A DNA stretch of 64,000 bases from Sarcophilus harrisii (taxonomy: Eukaryota > Chordata > Mammalia > Dasyuromorphia > Dasyuridae), in the NCBI RefSeq assembly GCF_902635505.1, contig NC_045427.1:598441665-598505664 (forward strand), given 5' to 3'. The notes under the pieces are model-generated. The model searched no databases and was not told where the DNA came from. It saw only the letters and a list, made by a program, of their open reading frames with translations. This document shows, one piece after another, positions 26,001-36,588 of the stretch (position 1 is its first letter; each line of letters begins with the position of its first letter). The translations under genes and the position numbers were made by a program.

Positions 26001-26872
26001 CAAATGAGCTGGCTAAAAGTCTCTAGGCCTGTGGAGAACCAGAGGGGCAGGGTGAGGTCTGGGGGAAGTGAGGGAAGAAACTGCCCCAATCTAAAATGAT
26101 GCCCGGTGGTTGCAGGGTATTATGTGTGAGCAAAAAAAGCGAGATAGGCAAGATCAATGCTCATTTTTCCTTGAAAATTCAGGGAGAAAGAGAATTCAAG
26201 AAGCATTTCTAATGCATTTTGGGGACATTTGGTTGATCCATAGTGAGATAATTGAGAAAAGTTAACTGAAACAAGAGACATCTATCCATTCCTTTTATCT
26301 ACTTTTTCTTTGTCAGACACCATCTGTCACGGAATGCTTGTTCAGGGGGACAGGACACTGGGAAGGTCTCAAATAAGCCCCAGCTCTTGCCTGGGACCAC
26401 TTCCTTCTGCAGATCTGGTAGCCAGCTAAAGAGGTGAGAGGCCTAGTGTTATTTTCCTTAGCCTGCAAGTCTGGCCACCTTAGAAAGTTTTGTATTGCCT
26501 GGAATCTCTGTAAGTTCCCAGATCTGAGGTCTTAGTGAAGAAAGAAGAGGGCAGCTAAGGGAAAGAAGGCAATCAAAAACTGCTTCTTTGGGGAACTAAA
26601 AGGATAGATTTTTAGAGCTAAAAGGGATCCTTGTGAAAATCTGCAGCAACTTAAGAACCTTCCAATCCTTAGCAAACCTTAGAGTATATATATATAAAAC
26701 TGACTATAATGATTAGGAACTATATGAATTCTTCACCTCTTTATCTCCCATAATGCCTAGTGTCAGATCTTGCATCTAAATAGGAAAGTGACAAATAAAT
26801 ATACATATACATTGAATGATTCCGAGTTAAGATCACTTAGTTTCTCTAATGCCACAGATTTAGAAGTCTTGT

Positions 26873-26915
<43 letters not shown>

Positions 26916-29900
26916 TTTTTTTTTCAAATCAACTAAAAAAGATGTCTGTTTCTCACCCAGAGATTTAAGAAGAATCATATCAGACGCATTATAAAGCCCA
27001 GTTTCTCCAAGCCATAGGAGGTAAGCCCCCAGGTAGCTTCTTGTAAAGGGAATTTCTTCCTGGCACCCTGAGAAAACACTGGATTCAGTGTTAGTAGGCT
27101 CATTCTGTGCTTCCAGACTGGCATAGTCATGGCTAGTTTCAGTTTCCTAATCCATAAAAAGGAGGTAATAATGCTGGCCCTACTGAACTGTATGTGCTCT
27201 GGAACCTCATATAAATGGCTTTTCATCATCTCACCATTACTAAGGCTTCCTCCATCCAAACAATCCTCAATTGTTTCCATAAAAGGCTATTCTAGAAGAG
27301 AAACCGCTACTAACTATGGTGTCTGATTTTTGTACACAGAGGGACACATCTCAACAGAAAGGAAACCTGTGGATATCTCATTTGGTTCCCTGAGGAGAGC
27401 TGGCTCATCTGCTTTACTTTTAAGAGGCCTTAATTTCAAAGCCTCCCAACACCAGACCTAGCAGTCAGGTTTAGAGAAACTCCATTAGAACAAATCAATG
27501 AAAAATCTATGTCATCTAATCCCTCATCCTCCCACCTCATGTGAGCCCCTGTACCATTACCTCTGAGAGCTCCCCAGACAGTATGAGCTTTCAGGATGAA
27601 CTGTTGATCACTGAGGGTCAAGGTGTCTGAAATGAAAACAAAAAAAGTCTGCAGGGTTAGGGCTTGAAAAAAGTGAACTTTGTACCCCAGTCTTAATTGA
27701 AAATAAAACCAGTTTTGTTTTTCAAGGTGAAGCTTCTAGTGCTGGCAGTTATGGACCAGCATGTTGGGTTCTGGGAACTTTTGCTGGGGCAAGGTAGGAT
27801 CATAGCATTTGGGAAACATATCTGCCACAACAGTTTCAGATAGCCTCGGGAGAGTAAGTGGCAGAGGTGTATATGTGTGTAATTTTGGGCTCTACTATAA
27901 TTTCCATTATCTTTGCCAAGTTCTGATGCTTAATAATTCCTTAAATTTCCTTTGTGGACACACAGGTTCCTACTAAACCTCATCATGGAATATCAAAAGG
28001 CTTTAATATTATAATAGATGACAGGGGTTGAGAATGTGCTCTCATGCTATCTCCAATCACCTCCCTGTTCCCACTTTTCCAATTCACTTCTCCTTCACCC
28101 ACAGGGTGCAGTTTAAAGGGAGATCAAGTCTTTTTGCTTAATTTAGGAACTGAAAACACTCCTAAGGCTCAGAGGCATTTTATAGACTTTGCCATTACTT
28201 ACAAAAAGTAATTTCATTTGGGTGAGCCTGAAACTCTCTGCTACAGTTCTTCTGCATAGGAAGACTAAGTCTAAACCTCATGTAGCATCTAAGTCCACTA
28301 CCTGTTGGTTCTTTGGTATTTAAGGCTATGAGCATGTGGCATGAACCTTTGAAGACTGTAAGGATATACTCTGTTCCCTGTCCTGTCCCTGCTGTGGCAC
28401 CTCTAGTGCTTTGAGAGCTTCTTGGTGAATGGCTAGCTGGTTCAATAGTTGGAGAAATCCTTTAGGGGCAGGGCTGAGCTGTCAAGCTTTCACATTCACA
28501 AGAAAGATCTGTAACCCAAAGATGTGCTTACAATTCTCCACAGAATTCATTTCTGGAAACTGGTCACATCCAGGGACATTCACAAAGACTTCCAAAGAAT
28601 TCTTCACTGTTTGCTTCAGTCCTGCAAGGAGAGAAGAAATTCGGGAATCTCACTTCCACCATATAGCATATATAATAGGAAGGGTATTTGGGGCCATCTT
28701 TTTTTTTTTTTGCTGAGGCAATTGGGGTTAAGTGACTTGCCAAGAGTCACACAAGAGGTCATCTAATTTAATACCCTCATTTTTTTATATATGAGGAAAT
28801 ATGAGGTTCAGGGAGATTAAGAGACCTGCCCAGACACACATTGTTCAGTAAGGAACTCATGTTCCTCCAATAAAAGGGCAGCACCAAGTCTTGGACCATG
28901 CTTACTCTTCACTGAACAGATGTATGTACTTATTCTTTTTATTCTGTTAGCCATGTAGTCTTTACATATACCCAGAGATTCATTAAGTATTTTGTGGACT
29001 TTAAAGCACTTAAACAAATGTCAATTATTATGATATTAATTCACATGTGGGTCTGGATGGAAACTTCTCTAGCAGGAGTCTTATCTGTTTTGTTGTGACT
29101 AGCTCAGACCGGTAAGCCTCTGGTTTGTCAATGGGATTCCCCAGTCAAGAAACTCTTAAGTGTTGATTCTACCCCATAGTGGTGAAGTTGTATGTGATGT
29201 TTGTTTCTTATACTGTCTTTATTGTACTGCATTTGTTGACTGTGTATTACTTTTGTGTTATAAAGTTTCTCTTCCCCTGTCTTGTTTGAATCAAAATTCT
29301 AAGCAGTAATAAACTTTTATCACCGACCCCCTTTTAAGTCTATGCCTGTTGAATGCAAATTCCGAACCTAGATTAACCTTATAAATTCTTCCCCCCAAAT
29401 AGATTTTAAAGTCTTGCTTCTAATACTACTGTTAGTCATGATTTATATATATTTATATATTGCTTTTTCTTGTATCTTTGGAAAAAAATCTGTTTGTTAA
29501 TGAGTTTCTTGTGCATTCATATTGTATGATTTTGACAATTTTTTTTTCTTGAAATTGGAATAATTCCTCTTTTTATTTTCAGAATTTCATTTGTGAGGCA
29601 GGACATATATCCCTGTACATAACACCTAGAGATTATTTTCTTTACTAAATTTTAATCCAAGATGGAATCCCTACCTTTCTTTTCTCTGACCTCTCTGAAA
29701 TTGGCTTTCTCCAAATCTAACTAGAATCTTGCTTGTCTATCACAAATCCTAAAATTGAACGGTCATTTCCCCATGTTGCTTTCATCATTTCCATTCCAAC
29801 AAGCAATTTTTCCTTGATGAGATCATGTCCATAGTAGGAATTCTCTTTGGTGCGTTCACTATCTTTTGAAGGATGAAATTATTACTAGGCAAATAGTGAA

Positions 29901-32900
29901 TTTGGTTAACTGGTTTCCCATCACATATTATATCACACTTCCATTTTTGGTTTATGATTTGTTTTCCCAAACTCTTTAAGCAGCTCTTTCTATTGAGGGG
30001 TTGTCAAGATGGTACATTACTTCTGTTTCTGCTTTTGCTGAGCTTCCCTTTTCTAGTTTCCAGATTTCTTCACATAAGGTTCACAGATTAAGAGCAGCAT
30101 AGGGCCTCATAATAAAAATGACTGCATCTGCTCTCAGGAAGTTATAGTAGCAGGGGTGGGGTTGAAGACATACATACACACATACATACATATATATATA
30201 AAGTTTATGGTGACACGAGTGGGATTTAAAAGATACATACATATGAATTTCTAGTGGCAGGGGTGGGGTTGAAGAGATTCATACATATACACACACACAT
30301 ATAAATAAATACAGGATATCTGATAAAAAGAATTTTACTCAGAAGATGGTAGGAAAAGGATTTTGCCTGCATTTGCCATGCCCCATTTAACTACAAGAGT
30401 AAACAGTGCTACCTTATGTTATTAATTTGAAAAAACAGTGAATCTGAAGTCAGAGGGTCTGTGTTTCATTCCTGGCTCTATAGCTAACAGTGGACAACTT
30501 TTGGGGGCTTTAATTTCTTCAGTTGTAAAATACAATTACTTGTATAGCCCTTTATATATAGAGTTGTCGTGAGGACCAAAAAAGAATACAATAAGGTGTT
30601 TTGTAAATGGTAAACTACAAGATAAATGTTAGCACTTGTTATTATTTTTTCATGGTTTTGTGGAACCAACTAAATAAAATAGTGTTGTAGAAGATAATTA
30701 GTCCCACACCAATCATATTACAGAAACCAGAGAAAGAAAGATACTGCCTAAAGCAAATTTAGACAGCTTGGGGTGGCTAAGAGACAAAGGGTAAAGACCT
30801 GACACAACAAGCCATTTTTGGCTCCCAGAAATCTTTGGGTAGTAGATGGCTAATGAAGAAGGATGTGTGGAGTTTCATTGAAATGGTAGAGCACCATAAT
30901 ATAGAATGGAATAGATTAAGCCACAGGAAAGCATATAAGGAATCAGGCAGTACAAGGACAATGGGAAGTTGAGTCAAGTATCACACTCATGAAATGCTTA
31001 ATCTCTAATTTAAGATATAACTGGAGGTGATGGCTCAGAGGAATATGGATATGTTTCTTTAGTAAAACAAAATATTATCCCTCTTCTCTCAACTACTCTC
31101 TTTTACTATCTTTTACAATCCATCTTCCCTGGGGAAAAGATGCTAAATTCAAAATAGCATATGGAAGGTAGAAAACATATGATTGGAGAGGAAGCCTTGG
31201 GATTCGACTTCTAAATCTCTCTACTTCTCCAAGAGCTTGGAGAATATAACCAATAAGAGGATAGCAGGATATGGATGACATCCAGAAACAGAATAGCCAA
31301 GGGCCAGTGGTACTTCTTTTTCCTTTGTAATCTAGAATTAGCTGGGTGGAACACTGACTAAATGGGTTCTTGTGGGTACCACTGATAAGAAAATTGGACT
31401 ACACGTTAGCCTCTTAGTGAACTATTTGTATAAGTGATAAATATCAAATTGTATTTTTAACATTTCTACCACAGTAATTTTCTTTGATTATATGGAAACT
31501 TTACAACTTCCTTCCTTCCTTCTTCCTTCCTTTATTCTCTCTTTCTTTTCTTCCTTCCTTCCTTCCTTCTCAGAAAATTGGGTTAAGTGACTTGCCTAGG
31601 GTCCACACAGCTAGGAAGTATTAAGTGTCTGAAGCTGCATTTGAACTCAGCTCCTCCTGACTTCAGGGCTGGTGCTCTATCCACTGCGCCACCTAGCTGC
31701 CCTTACAATGTCTTTCTGAGGAAGATGTATTTCTTTTTGTCTCAATAACTGTTTGCAAGAAATTGCCATTTCATGAAATAACTTTCATCTGGGATTGACA
31801 AGAGTGGCAAACTCATAAGTCAGAAGAGTAAAGAACAAAGACAAACTAGAGGGTGGACTGGTTTCAGAGGATTGTCTAACCTATTACAACATTATTTATT
31901 TCTTACTTAGGGTGATACTTGGTCATCGTGTTTTTTTTTTTTTTTTTGAGATAATACCTTAATGATATGCAATTGCTTTGATTAACTACTTGTATTTTAC
32001 TTGAAAATTATTGAAATCTTTTTTTTCTTGGCTGATCCAATTAAATTTTTGCAGAAATATACAACTGCTTTTGCAAGGCTAGGAGAAAACTAATATAAGA
32101 ATTATATTCAAAAGGAAAATGAGTAGAAAAGTCATAGCAATATATTATACTGGAAAAAGTGCTGACCCTGGAATCCAAACAGACTCATGTGAATCTCTGC
32201 TTCTGCTATGTATTACCTCGTGACCTTGGAAAAAATCTTGTCTTTGGGTTGTAATCTGTACATTTGTATAATTAGGGATTTAAGAATTTTCAAGATCCCT
32301 TTTGTGATGACCACGTTAGCACACTGGAAAAGTGAAAGTCCTTGATCTTTATTCTTTGTGGAGGTGAACGGATTGGAATTGTCTCAGGAATACGGCCAGC
32401 AGTGACTCTGGTTTTCTTACTCCACCCACCAACTCCTCCACCCAATCTCCTATACAACAGGTCAAGCCTGCAGTGTAGTGGGCAGGGCCATTCTTTTTCC
32501 AAGCATATACATATATTGTCCAATTGGTAATTGGCTATAAGTGCTCTGACCTCAGTGCATCTGCTCAGTTTTCAGCCCATTACACCTTTGGGCACTATTA
32601 TGACTTTATGATTTTTCTAGTGAACTGTTTGCTTCAATGTCTTCATTATTCTCATTAAAATCAGTTTTCACGGTTTTCTGATAAACAAGTAACAATAAAT
32701 GAGATGGATAGCATAGGAAGTGAAGAAAGCTTTTAACTTCATTTTATTTCCTGTGTGGCTAGGAAGGATACAATGTAGCATTTCACCATTAACTAACTTT
32801 TCCATCTCCAGTTATCTGGGTGAACTATGGAAAGGGGAAAAACTGTAATTCGAAGAAATACTATTCAATCTTAAGACCAGGCAAACATTTATCTAGTGCC

Positions 32901-35900
32901 TGTTTTCCCCTCTCAACTACAAATTATGCTACTTGGCAAACTTATCAAAATGTATCTTATCTGCTTCTATGTTATATTTTTTCACTGGGGGCTAAGAGGT
33001 CAAAGGGAAGAGGAATATGTGTAGACTAAGTGGTTAGTTGTATAAATTCCATTTTATTTAAAATTGATCTAGTAGGTTCTTAATGTTTTAATTTTTATAT
33101 CTCAAAAAGTTAATGTTCTCTTGACCTTATTACAAAGTCTCTTTTGAACCCCATTACCTTTAATACCTTTGATCAGTTTCAAATTAGTTGTGTGTTTAAT
33201 TTTAGTAATGTTACCTGTAAAATTTTATGGTTCATATTTACTTTAATAATAGTTAATTATTAGGAGTTGTAAAATAGCATTTTTTTTCTCTATATTCATA
33301 AATGTCACCTCTCTAAACAAGGTCCTGGGTAGGGTTCTGACACTAGAAATTTAGATATTCAACATAAGCGTTAAGATGCCAGCTCTTTATACTACTACTT
33401 TCTCTGTCAAACTAACACCTCTTCATTCAAAGTAATGTCATGGATGGCTGCTGGAATAATATTCTATAAACATAATAATTAGGGAAAATGATGGATATAA
33501 TGGTGGATAGTAGGAGTCTGAGAGACATGAGTTCAAATCTTGCTCCAGATGGTACTAGCACAGAGAGGTATACTTAAACTTTCCAAATTTCACTTTTCTC
33601 ATTTGCAAATTAGGGAGAACACCTAACAGGGTGATTATGAGGATCAAAAGAAAAAAAAAAGTATATGTAAAATACTTTGCAAACTTTAAAATAGCATTTA
33701 AATACTGGCCATTATAATTAATAGTAATTTCTGCCTAATACTGCCAGCCCTCATCTTACCTCTCTTACTTGGTTCCCTCATCTTTTTCTTCCCCATTTCA
33801 CCATTATCCGACACAGCAGCCCACACTAACAAGTCAATTTGTTGGCCCATTGCTCAAACTACTTTCTACCTTTTCATGTCCATTGCTTCCTCAAGAAGCA
33901 GATCAAAATTCCCTTTCTCCAAGTAGTCTTTACTTAATTATTTGGCTTGGAGTAATTAGGACTTCAACTCACACCAGTCTGCAGTTTCATTGCAAATGCT
34001 TTGTATTTATTTGGATATGCTGTTTTGTAATAATTTTAATACCATTTTTCTAACTTTTCTTCTCAATAAGATTTAAAGTTTTTCCAAGCAGAGGGGCCCT
34101 GTCTTCTGGATACACAGTAAATGTTCAGCAAGTATCCTGATGTCTTAGCCATAACACTGTTCTCAGGTTCCATGCTGGGTAAAACCTTCCCAGAGAAATA
34201 TTTTGCTTGTCAAGTACTTCGGTATCAAAAAACTCCTAGATACACCTGTCAATTCTTTTCTACAGCAAGTTGGCCCATGGAGGTTCCACTACTGAATGCC
34301 AACCTGAGCTACAAATTGGAAAAGATCTCTTGTTCACAGTGAGCTGATTACAAAATAGCTTGGGGCTCAGTAGGGTAAAGCCATGCTTTTAAAAGTTCTT
34401 CAGCAAGGCATGTATCTGGCTTATATTAACATTACATTATATAACATTATATTAACTCCTTGGCTAAGGCAACCACAGGCATAACTTAGGACCAACGAGC
34501 AAGGAAGACACGGGCGCTTGGAGCTTGACCAATAATTAAGGGTCTCCCAAAAGTCACTTGTCCCCCAAAGTTTTTTGGTCAAATGATTTGGCTTCTACTT
34601 GGGACAAAGTAGCCTGGAAAGTACACCCCTGAGGGGATGGCTGAGTTTGGGTAGCGCCCGTCTTTCTGGTCAGAGGACATAGGGAAGGGAGGGAAGAAGC
34701 AGAAAATACAACTTTGGAGGTTGATCCTGAAGGTTAGGTGCTGGAAAGGGAGGCAGAAGAGGACGCAAAACCCTAGGTCTACTAATTCAGTTTCAATTGA
34801 ATAATGATGGACAGAAGCAGCTACACCCAAAGAAAAAACACTGGGAAATGACTGTAAACTGTTTGCATTTTTGTTTTTCTTCCCGGGTTATTTTTACCTT
34901 CTGAATCCAATTCTCCCTGTGCAACAAGAGAACTGTTTGGATCTGCAAACATACATTGTATCTAGGATATACTATGACATATTCAACATATATAGGACTG
35001 CGTGCCATCTAGGGGAGGGGGTGGAGAGTGGGAGGGAAAAATCGGAACAGAAGTGAGTGCAAGGGATAATGTAAAAAAATTACCCTGGCATGGGTTCTGT
35101 CAATAAAAAGTTACTATAAAAACAAAACAAAACCCTAGGTCTACAAGAGAAAGGATTTCTGGGATGGGTGTGTATGGAATGGAAAGATAAGGTAAAGAAC
35201 TTCCAGGAGTGTTTAAATTCTTTTTCTGTATTTTATTATTCATTATTTCTATGTCTCTGACCTGCATAGGTATGTTGTGTGGTAACCAAGATTTATTAAA
35301 CATTAGCTATATTTACTTAACCTGAAACCATGACATTTATTACTATTCAAGATCAATATTTAGACTATTAGTTGAATGCTGTTAGCTTAGTAATCTAAAT
35401 TTTGAACGTCTGTTGGCACCCATATCTAACATTCAATTAAGGGTAGAGGGCACCTATTTTCTTAATGCTCCCCAATCTATGATGCAATCCTTTGTAGCCA
35501 AACCTATAAAAACTCTATCTTTCCTAAATCTTTAGCCCTTCTACCGTGAGCTTTCTCTCTTTCCCTCCTCCTCCCACCCTCATCTGTAAAATGAGAAAAA
35601 TAATGGCCCATTAATGGCCATTAAATAAATTAAATTAATTAAATAAATTAATTAAATAAAATAATGGCCATGGAGGGTGGAATTGCTCATTCTCATGAGA
35701 ATCTAATAACTTTTCTGCTTTTTTACTTCGAGAAGTCTCTGAGTGTCATTTTTGGATAGAACTCCTATCCACTCACAGATGCATTCGTGCTAGAGCCTGT
35801 AAGTAGGGTGGGACGTGTTTGGCGGAACCAAACAGACTGAAAGCTCCCACAGGGACGGTCTCTGGTTCCTTTTATATATCCCCATATTTATCACACAGTA

Positions 35901-36314
35901 TCGAATATCTGATAAATGCTTAATAAATACTTTCAGACGACCTGTATCGGATACCTGAAGCTGGAGGGACTAGCGGGCTGGGGCGCTGACGGAGGGGAAG
36001 GGGCAAGGGTCCCCCGGCTCACCTGGGTGGTGGCGGGAGAGCCAGGGCCCGGGCCCGAAGATGATGCCGAGGTAGCGGACAAAGGCTTGGTCGAGCACCG
36101 AGCAGCCTAACTGCACTGCCGAGGAGTTGGAGTACTGGAAGCGGAAGAGAATGGGTTTCAAGGCGAAAGTCACGTTGGGGGACACGGAGATCTTCTGCGG
36201 CCATGGCCAGACGTAGGCCTCGGGCTGCGCGGCCAGCGTGCGGACAGCCAGCAGGGGCAGCAGCAGCAGCAGTAGCGGCGGCGGCAGGACCCCCGCTTGC
36301 CCCGGCCCGGGCAT
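16949..36314 (-). CDS. HEXA: Beta-hexosaminidase alpha subunit, complete gene of 14 coding exons
   Basis: Lysosomal glycoside hydrolase family 20 enzyme. As an alpha/beta heterodimer with the GM2 activator it removes terminal GalNAc from GM2 ganglioside. CDS exons, in order: 36314-36023, 28621-28532, 27626-27561, 26028-25982, 25009-24899, 24323-24222, 23701-23569, 22868-22688, 21528-21445, 20979-20907, 19486-19303, 19054-18964, 18051-17947, 17030-16949. All introns are GT..AG and phases close to 1641 nt, 546 residues (human 529). A leucine-rich signal peptide lies at residues 11-30. Catalytic Asp334-Glu335 (GGDEVDF) correspond to human 322-323, Arg190 to Arg178, His274 to His262, Trp471 to Trp460 and Glu473 to Glu462. 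The alpha-specific loop (GSTP, 292-295) and Asn434-Arg435 mark it as alpha, not beta. The six conserved cysteines (71, 289, 340 and others) are present. No lesions. Regulation: CpG promoter with CLEAR-like sites. Confidence 0.97.
17947..18051 (-). CDS. HEXA: HEXA exon 13
   Basis: 105 nt, residues 485-520. Encodes [14 protein letters not shown] and AHFRCELL, the conserved C-terminal core. Acceptor CATCCAG, donor GTAGGAG. Confidence 0.96.
18964..19054 (-). CDS. HEXA: HEXA exon 12
   Basis: 91 nt, residues 455-485. Encodes [17 protein letters not shown], containing active-site Trp471 and Glu473. Acceptor CCCGCAG, donor GTAAGC. It also has an N-L-T sequon at 479 not present in human. Confidence 0.96.
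19303..19486 (-). CDS. HEXA: HEXA exon 11
   Basis: 184 nt, residues 394-455. Encodes [20 protein letters not shown], with Asn434-Arg435 equal to human Asn423-Arg424, which bind the sialic acid of GM2 in the alpha subunit. Acceptor CACCAG, donor GTTTGAG, the weakest donor of the gene. Confidence 0.96.
20210..20440 (-). mobile_element. MIR-type CORE-SINE in HEXA intron 10
   Basis: The plus strand carries the complement of MIR: GCTCACAACAATCCTGTGAGG, TGGCTTGCTCAGAGTCACAC, AGCTAGAAGTGTCTGAGG and GGATTTGAATTCAG, nearly full length. A (GGT)7-8 run precedes it at 19960-19982. Confidence 0.85.
20907..20979 (-). CDS. HEXA: HEXA exon 10
   Basis: 73 nt, residues 369-393. Encodes [19 protein letters not shown], matching human [19 protein letters not shown]. 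Acceptor CTCAG, donor GTAAGAG. Confidence 0.96.
21445..21528 (-). CDS. HEXA: HEXA exon 9
   Basis: 84 nt, residues 341-369, one codon shorter than the human exon (GFDRFEKLE against GFGEDFKQLE). Acceptor CTTGCAG, donor GTAAGG. Confidence 0.95.
22040..22145 (+). mobile_element. L2 LINE 3' fragment in HEXA intron 8
   Basis: CACCATCCAAATTCTACTTCC, CTGCAAGGCCCTATTTG and CCTCAGAACTTTTCCTGAC are in L2 3'-end order. Short and diverged. Confidence 0.5.
22561..22601. repeat. (CA/GACA)n microsatellite in HEXA intron 8
   Basis: Alternating ACACAC and AGACAC units over about 41 bp, 87 bp from exon 8. Confidence 0.9.
22688..22868 (-). CDS. HEXA: HEXA exon 8 (catalytic exon)
   Basis: 181 nt, residues 281-341. 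Carries the alpha-specific loop [13 protein letters not shown], glycosylation site Asn307 (NST, human Asn295), and [12 protein letters not shown] with the catalytic Asp334-Glu335 pair. Acceptor ACTAG, donor GTAGGAG. Confidence 0.97.
23569..23701 (-). CDS. HEXA: HEXA exon 7
   Basis: 133 nt, residues 237-281. Encodes [19 protein letters not shown] with active-site His274. Acceptor TTTCAG, donor GTAAG. Confidence 0.97.
24222..24323 (-). CDS. HEXA: HEXA exon 6
   Basis: 102 nt, residues 203-236. Encodes [18 protein letters not shown], the conserved GH20 barrel strand with the substrate-contact His/Asp residues. Donor GTATGT. Confidence 0.97.
24899..25009 (-). CDS. HEXA: HEXA exon 5
   Basis: 111 nt, residues 166-202. 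Encodes [19 protein letters not shown], start of the GH20 barrel with Arg190. The human glycosylation sequon at Asn157 (NKT) is here KQT, so it is absent. Confidence 0.97.
25490..25615 (-). mobile_element. tRNA-like SINE in HEXA intron 4
   Basis: The plus strand carries TTTAAGTGACTTGTCCAGCG, TTACATAGTTAGTGTC and GATTTGAACTCAGGTCC, the complement of a SINE with a B-box. Diverged. Confidence 0.65.
25982..26028 (-). CDS. HEXA: HEXA exon 4
   Basis: 47 nt, residues 150-165. Encodes [15 protein letters not shown]. Acceptor CACAG, donor GTGAGT. Same length as the human exon. Confidence 0.95.
26878..26910. repeat. (AT)n microsatellite in HEXA intron 3
   Basis: About 15 AT units followed by ACACAC. 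Confidence 0.9.
27561..27626 (-). CDS. HEXA: HEXA exon 3
   Basis: 66 nt, residues 128-150. Encodes [20 protein letters not shown]. Together with exon 2 it rebuilds the Asn127 sequon (NYT, human Asn115). Acceptor TTTCAG, donor GTAATGG. Confidence 0.95.
28532..28621 (-). CDS. HEXA: HEXA exon 2
   Basis: 90 nt, residues 98-128. Encodes [20 protein letters not shown], the N-terminal beta/alpha domain with the cysteine equal to human Cys104. Acceptor CTTGCAG, donor GTAAGC. One codon shorter than in human. Confidence 0.95.
28695..28765 (-). mobile_element. Truncated tRNA-like SINE nested in a MIR fragment
   Basis: A T-rich tail is followed by GAGGCAATTGGGGTTAAGTG and ACTTGCCAAGAGTCACAC, the complement of the marsupial SINE end. 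It sits between GGCCATCT and GGTCATCT, a probable 8-bp target duplication, and the sequence to the right resumes a MIR/THER element (CCTCA..GATATGAGGTTCAGGG order). Confidence 0.65.
30425..30640 (+). mobile_element. MIR-type CORE-SINE
   Basis: GAAGTCAGAGGGTCTGTGTTTC, AATTTCTTCAGTTGTAAAAT and GAGTTGTCGTGAGGACC are in MIR order, plus orientation. Confidence 0.7.
31507..31702 (-). mobile_element. tRNA-like marsupial SINE with TTCC-rich tail
   Basis: A complementary SINE runs from a (TTCC)n-rich tail at 31507-31570 through GGGTTAAGTGACTTGCC, ACACAGCTAGGAAG, ATTTGAACTCAG and CACTGCGCCACCTAGCTGCC, the full-length head. TTACAA at 31501-31506 and 31703-31708 may be the target duplication. The A-rich tail has turned into a tetranucleotide tract, as at 58.4 kb. 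Confidence 0.85.
33500..33715 (+). mobile_element. MIR-type CORE-SINE
   Basis: GAGTTCAAATCTTGCTCC, CACTTTTCTCATTTGC, GGGTGATTATGAGGATC and AAAATACTTTGCAAAC are in MIR order. Confidence 0.75.
33760..34120 (+). mobile_element. L2-like LINE 3' fragment
   Basis: CCATTGCTTCCTCAAGAAGC and the flanking CT-rich sequence, then TTTAAAGTTTTTCCAAGCAG, GGGGCCCTGTCTTCTGG, fit the end of L2-type elements. Weak. Confidence 0.4.
34783..35128 (+). mobile_element. L1 3'-UTR insertion in HEXA intron 1 (second L1 subfamily)
   Basis: 346 bp with AATGATGGACAGAAGCAGC, TTCTTCCCGGGTTATTTTT, TGCCATCTAGGGGAGGGGG and TTCTGTCAATAAAAAG, flanked by a perfect 16-bp duplication, AAAACCCTAGGTCTAC, at 34767-34782 and 35129-35144. 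Its 3' end differs from that of the 16.3-kb and 37.8-kb copies, so at least two L1 3'-UTR lineages were active. Antisense to HEXA. Confidence 0.9.
36023..36314 (-). CDS. HEXA: HEXA exon 1 (start codon, signal peptide)
   Basis: 292 nt, residues 1-98. The ATG at 36314-36312 gives MPGPGQAG followed by a leucine-rich core ([14 protein letters not shown]), a good signal peptide, then [10 protein letters not shown] and GCSVLDQAF, matching human LWPWPQNF and GCSVLDEAF. An in-frame ATG at 36383-36381 would add 23 residues and bury the hydrophobic core, so it is less likely. Sequons at Asn47 and Asn63. Donor GTGAGCC. Confidence 0.93.
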
Positions 36315-36402
36315 CGCGGAGCAGGAGCCCACCGGGAGAGGGAGAGTCCGGGAGACACTGGGGTACCTGGGCCTTTGGGTCATCCGCCAGGAGCTGGGAG
36401 AG

Positions 36403-36410
36403 TCACATGA
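36403..36410. promoter_or_regulatory. CLEAR-like E-box, proximal
   Basis: TCACATGA, one base off the TCACGTGA core bound by TFEB/TFE3, about 90 bp upstream of the HEXA start codon. Confidence 0.4.
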
Positions 36411-36580
36411 GCTCCCAGGTCAGATGACTCCCCGGCAAGCTTCGCCACGGGATTGGATGCTCCTGGATGACTGCGACTACGCGCTGCCTGAAGCCCTGCC
36501 CCTCAGTCTCGAACTGGAGGTGGGGAATTCTCCTCGCTTGCTTATCTTGTACTTTTCTTAAGAAATAGTTTAGTTCCTCA

Positions 36581-36588
36581 TCACGTGA
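36581..36588. promoter_or_regulatory. CLEAR-like E-box, distal
   Basis: A perfect palindrome TCACGTGA, the core of the CLEAR element (GTCACGTGAC) through which TFEB drives lysosomal genes, HEXA among them in human. It lies 267 bp upstream of the start codon, just outside the CpG island. Confidence 0.55.

Larger units (their letters stand above)
28622..36022 (-). other. HEXA intron 1 (7.4 kb)
   Basis: Holds MIR pieces (30425-30640, 33500-33715, 32160-32260), a (ATAC)n-rich tract at 30160-30312, a SINE with a TTCC tail at 31507-31702, an L2 fragment at 33760-34120 and an L1 3' end at 34783-35128. The stretch 29040-30000 has a TAATAAACTTTTATC polyadenylation-like site but I recognise no family there. 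No alternative coding exon is seen. Confidence 0.7.
35940..36510. promoter_or_regulatory. HEXA CpG island and promoter region
   Basis: Strongly GC- and CpG-rich sequence covers exon 1 and about 200 bp upstream, in contrast to the AT-rich flanks. This is typical of a housekeeping, TATA-less start. The likely transcription start lies between 36320 and 36450; the sequence gives no sharper position. Confidence 0.75.

Noticed and set aside
29040-29360. Possible LTR or transcript end (TAATAAACTTTTATC)
   Set aside because: No matching start, terminal inverted bases or duplication found; left unnamed.
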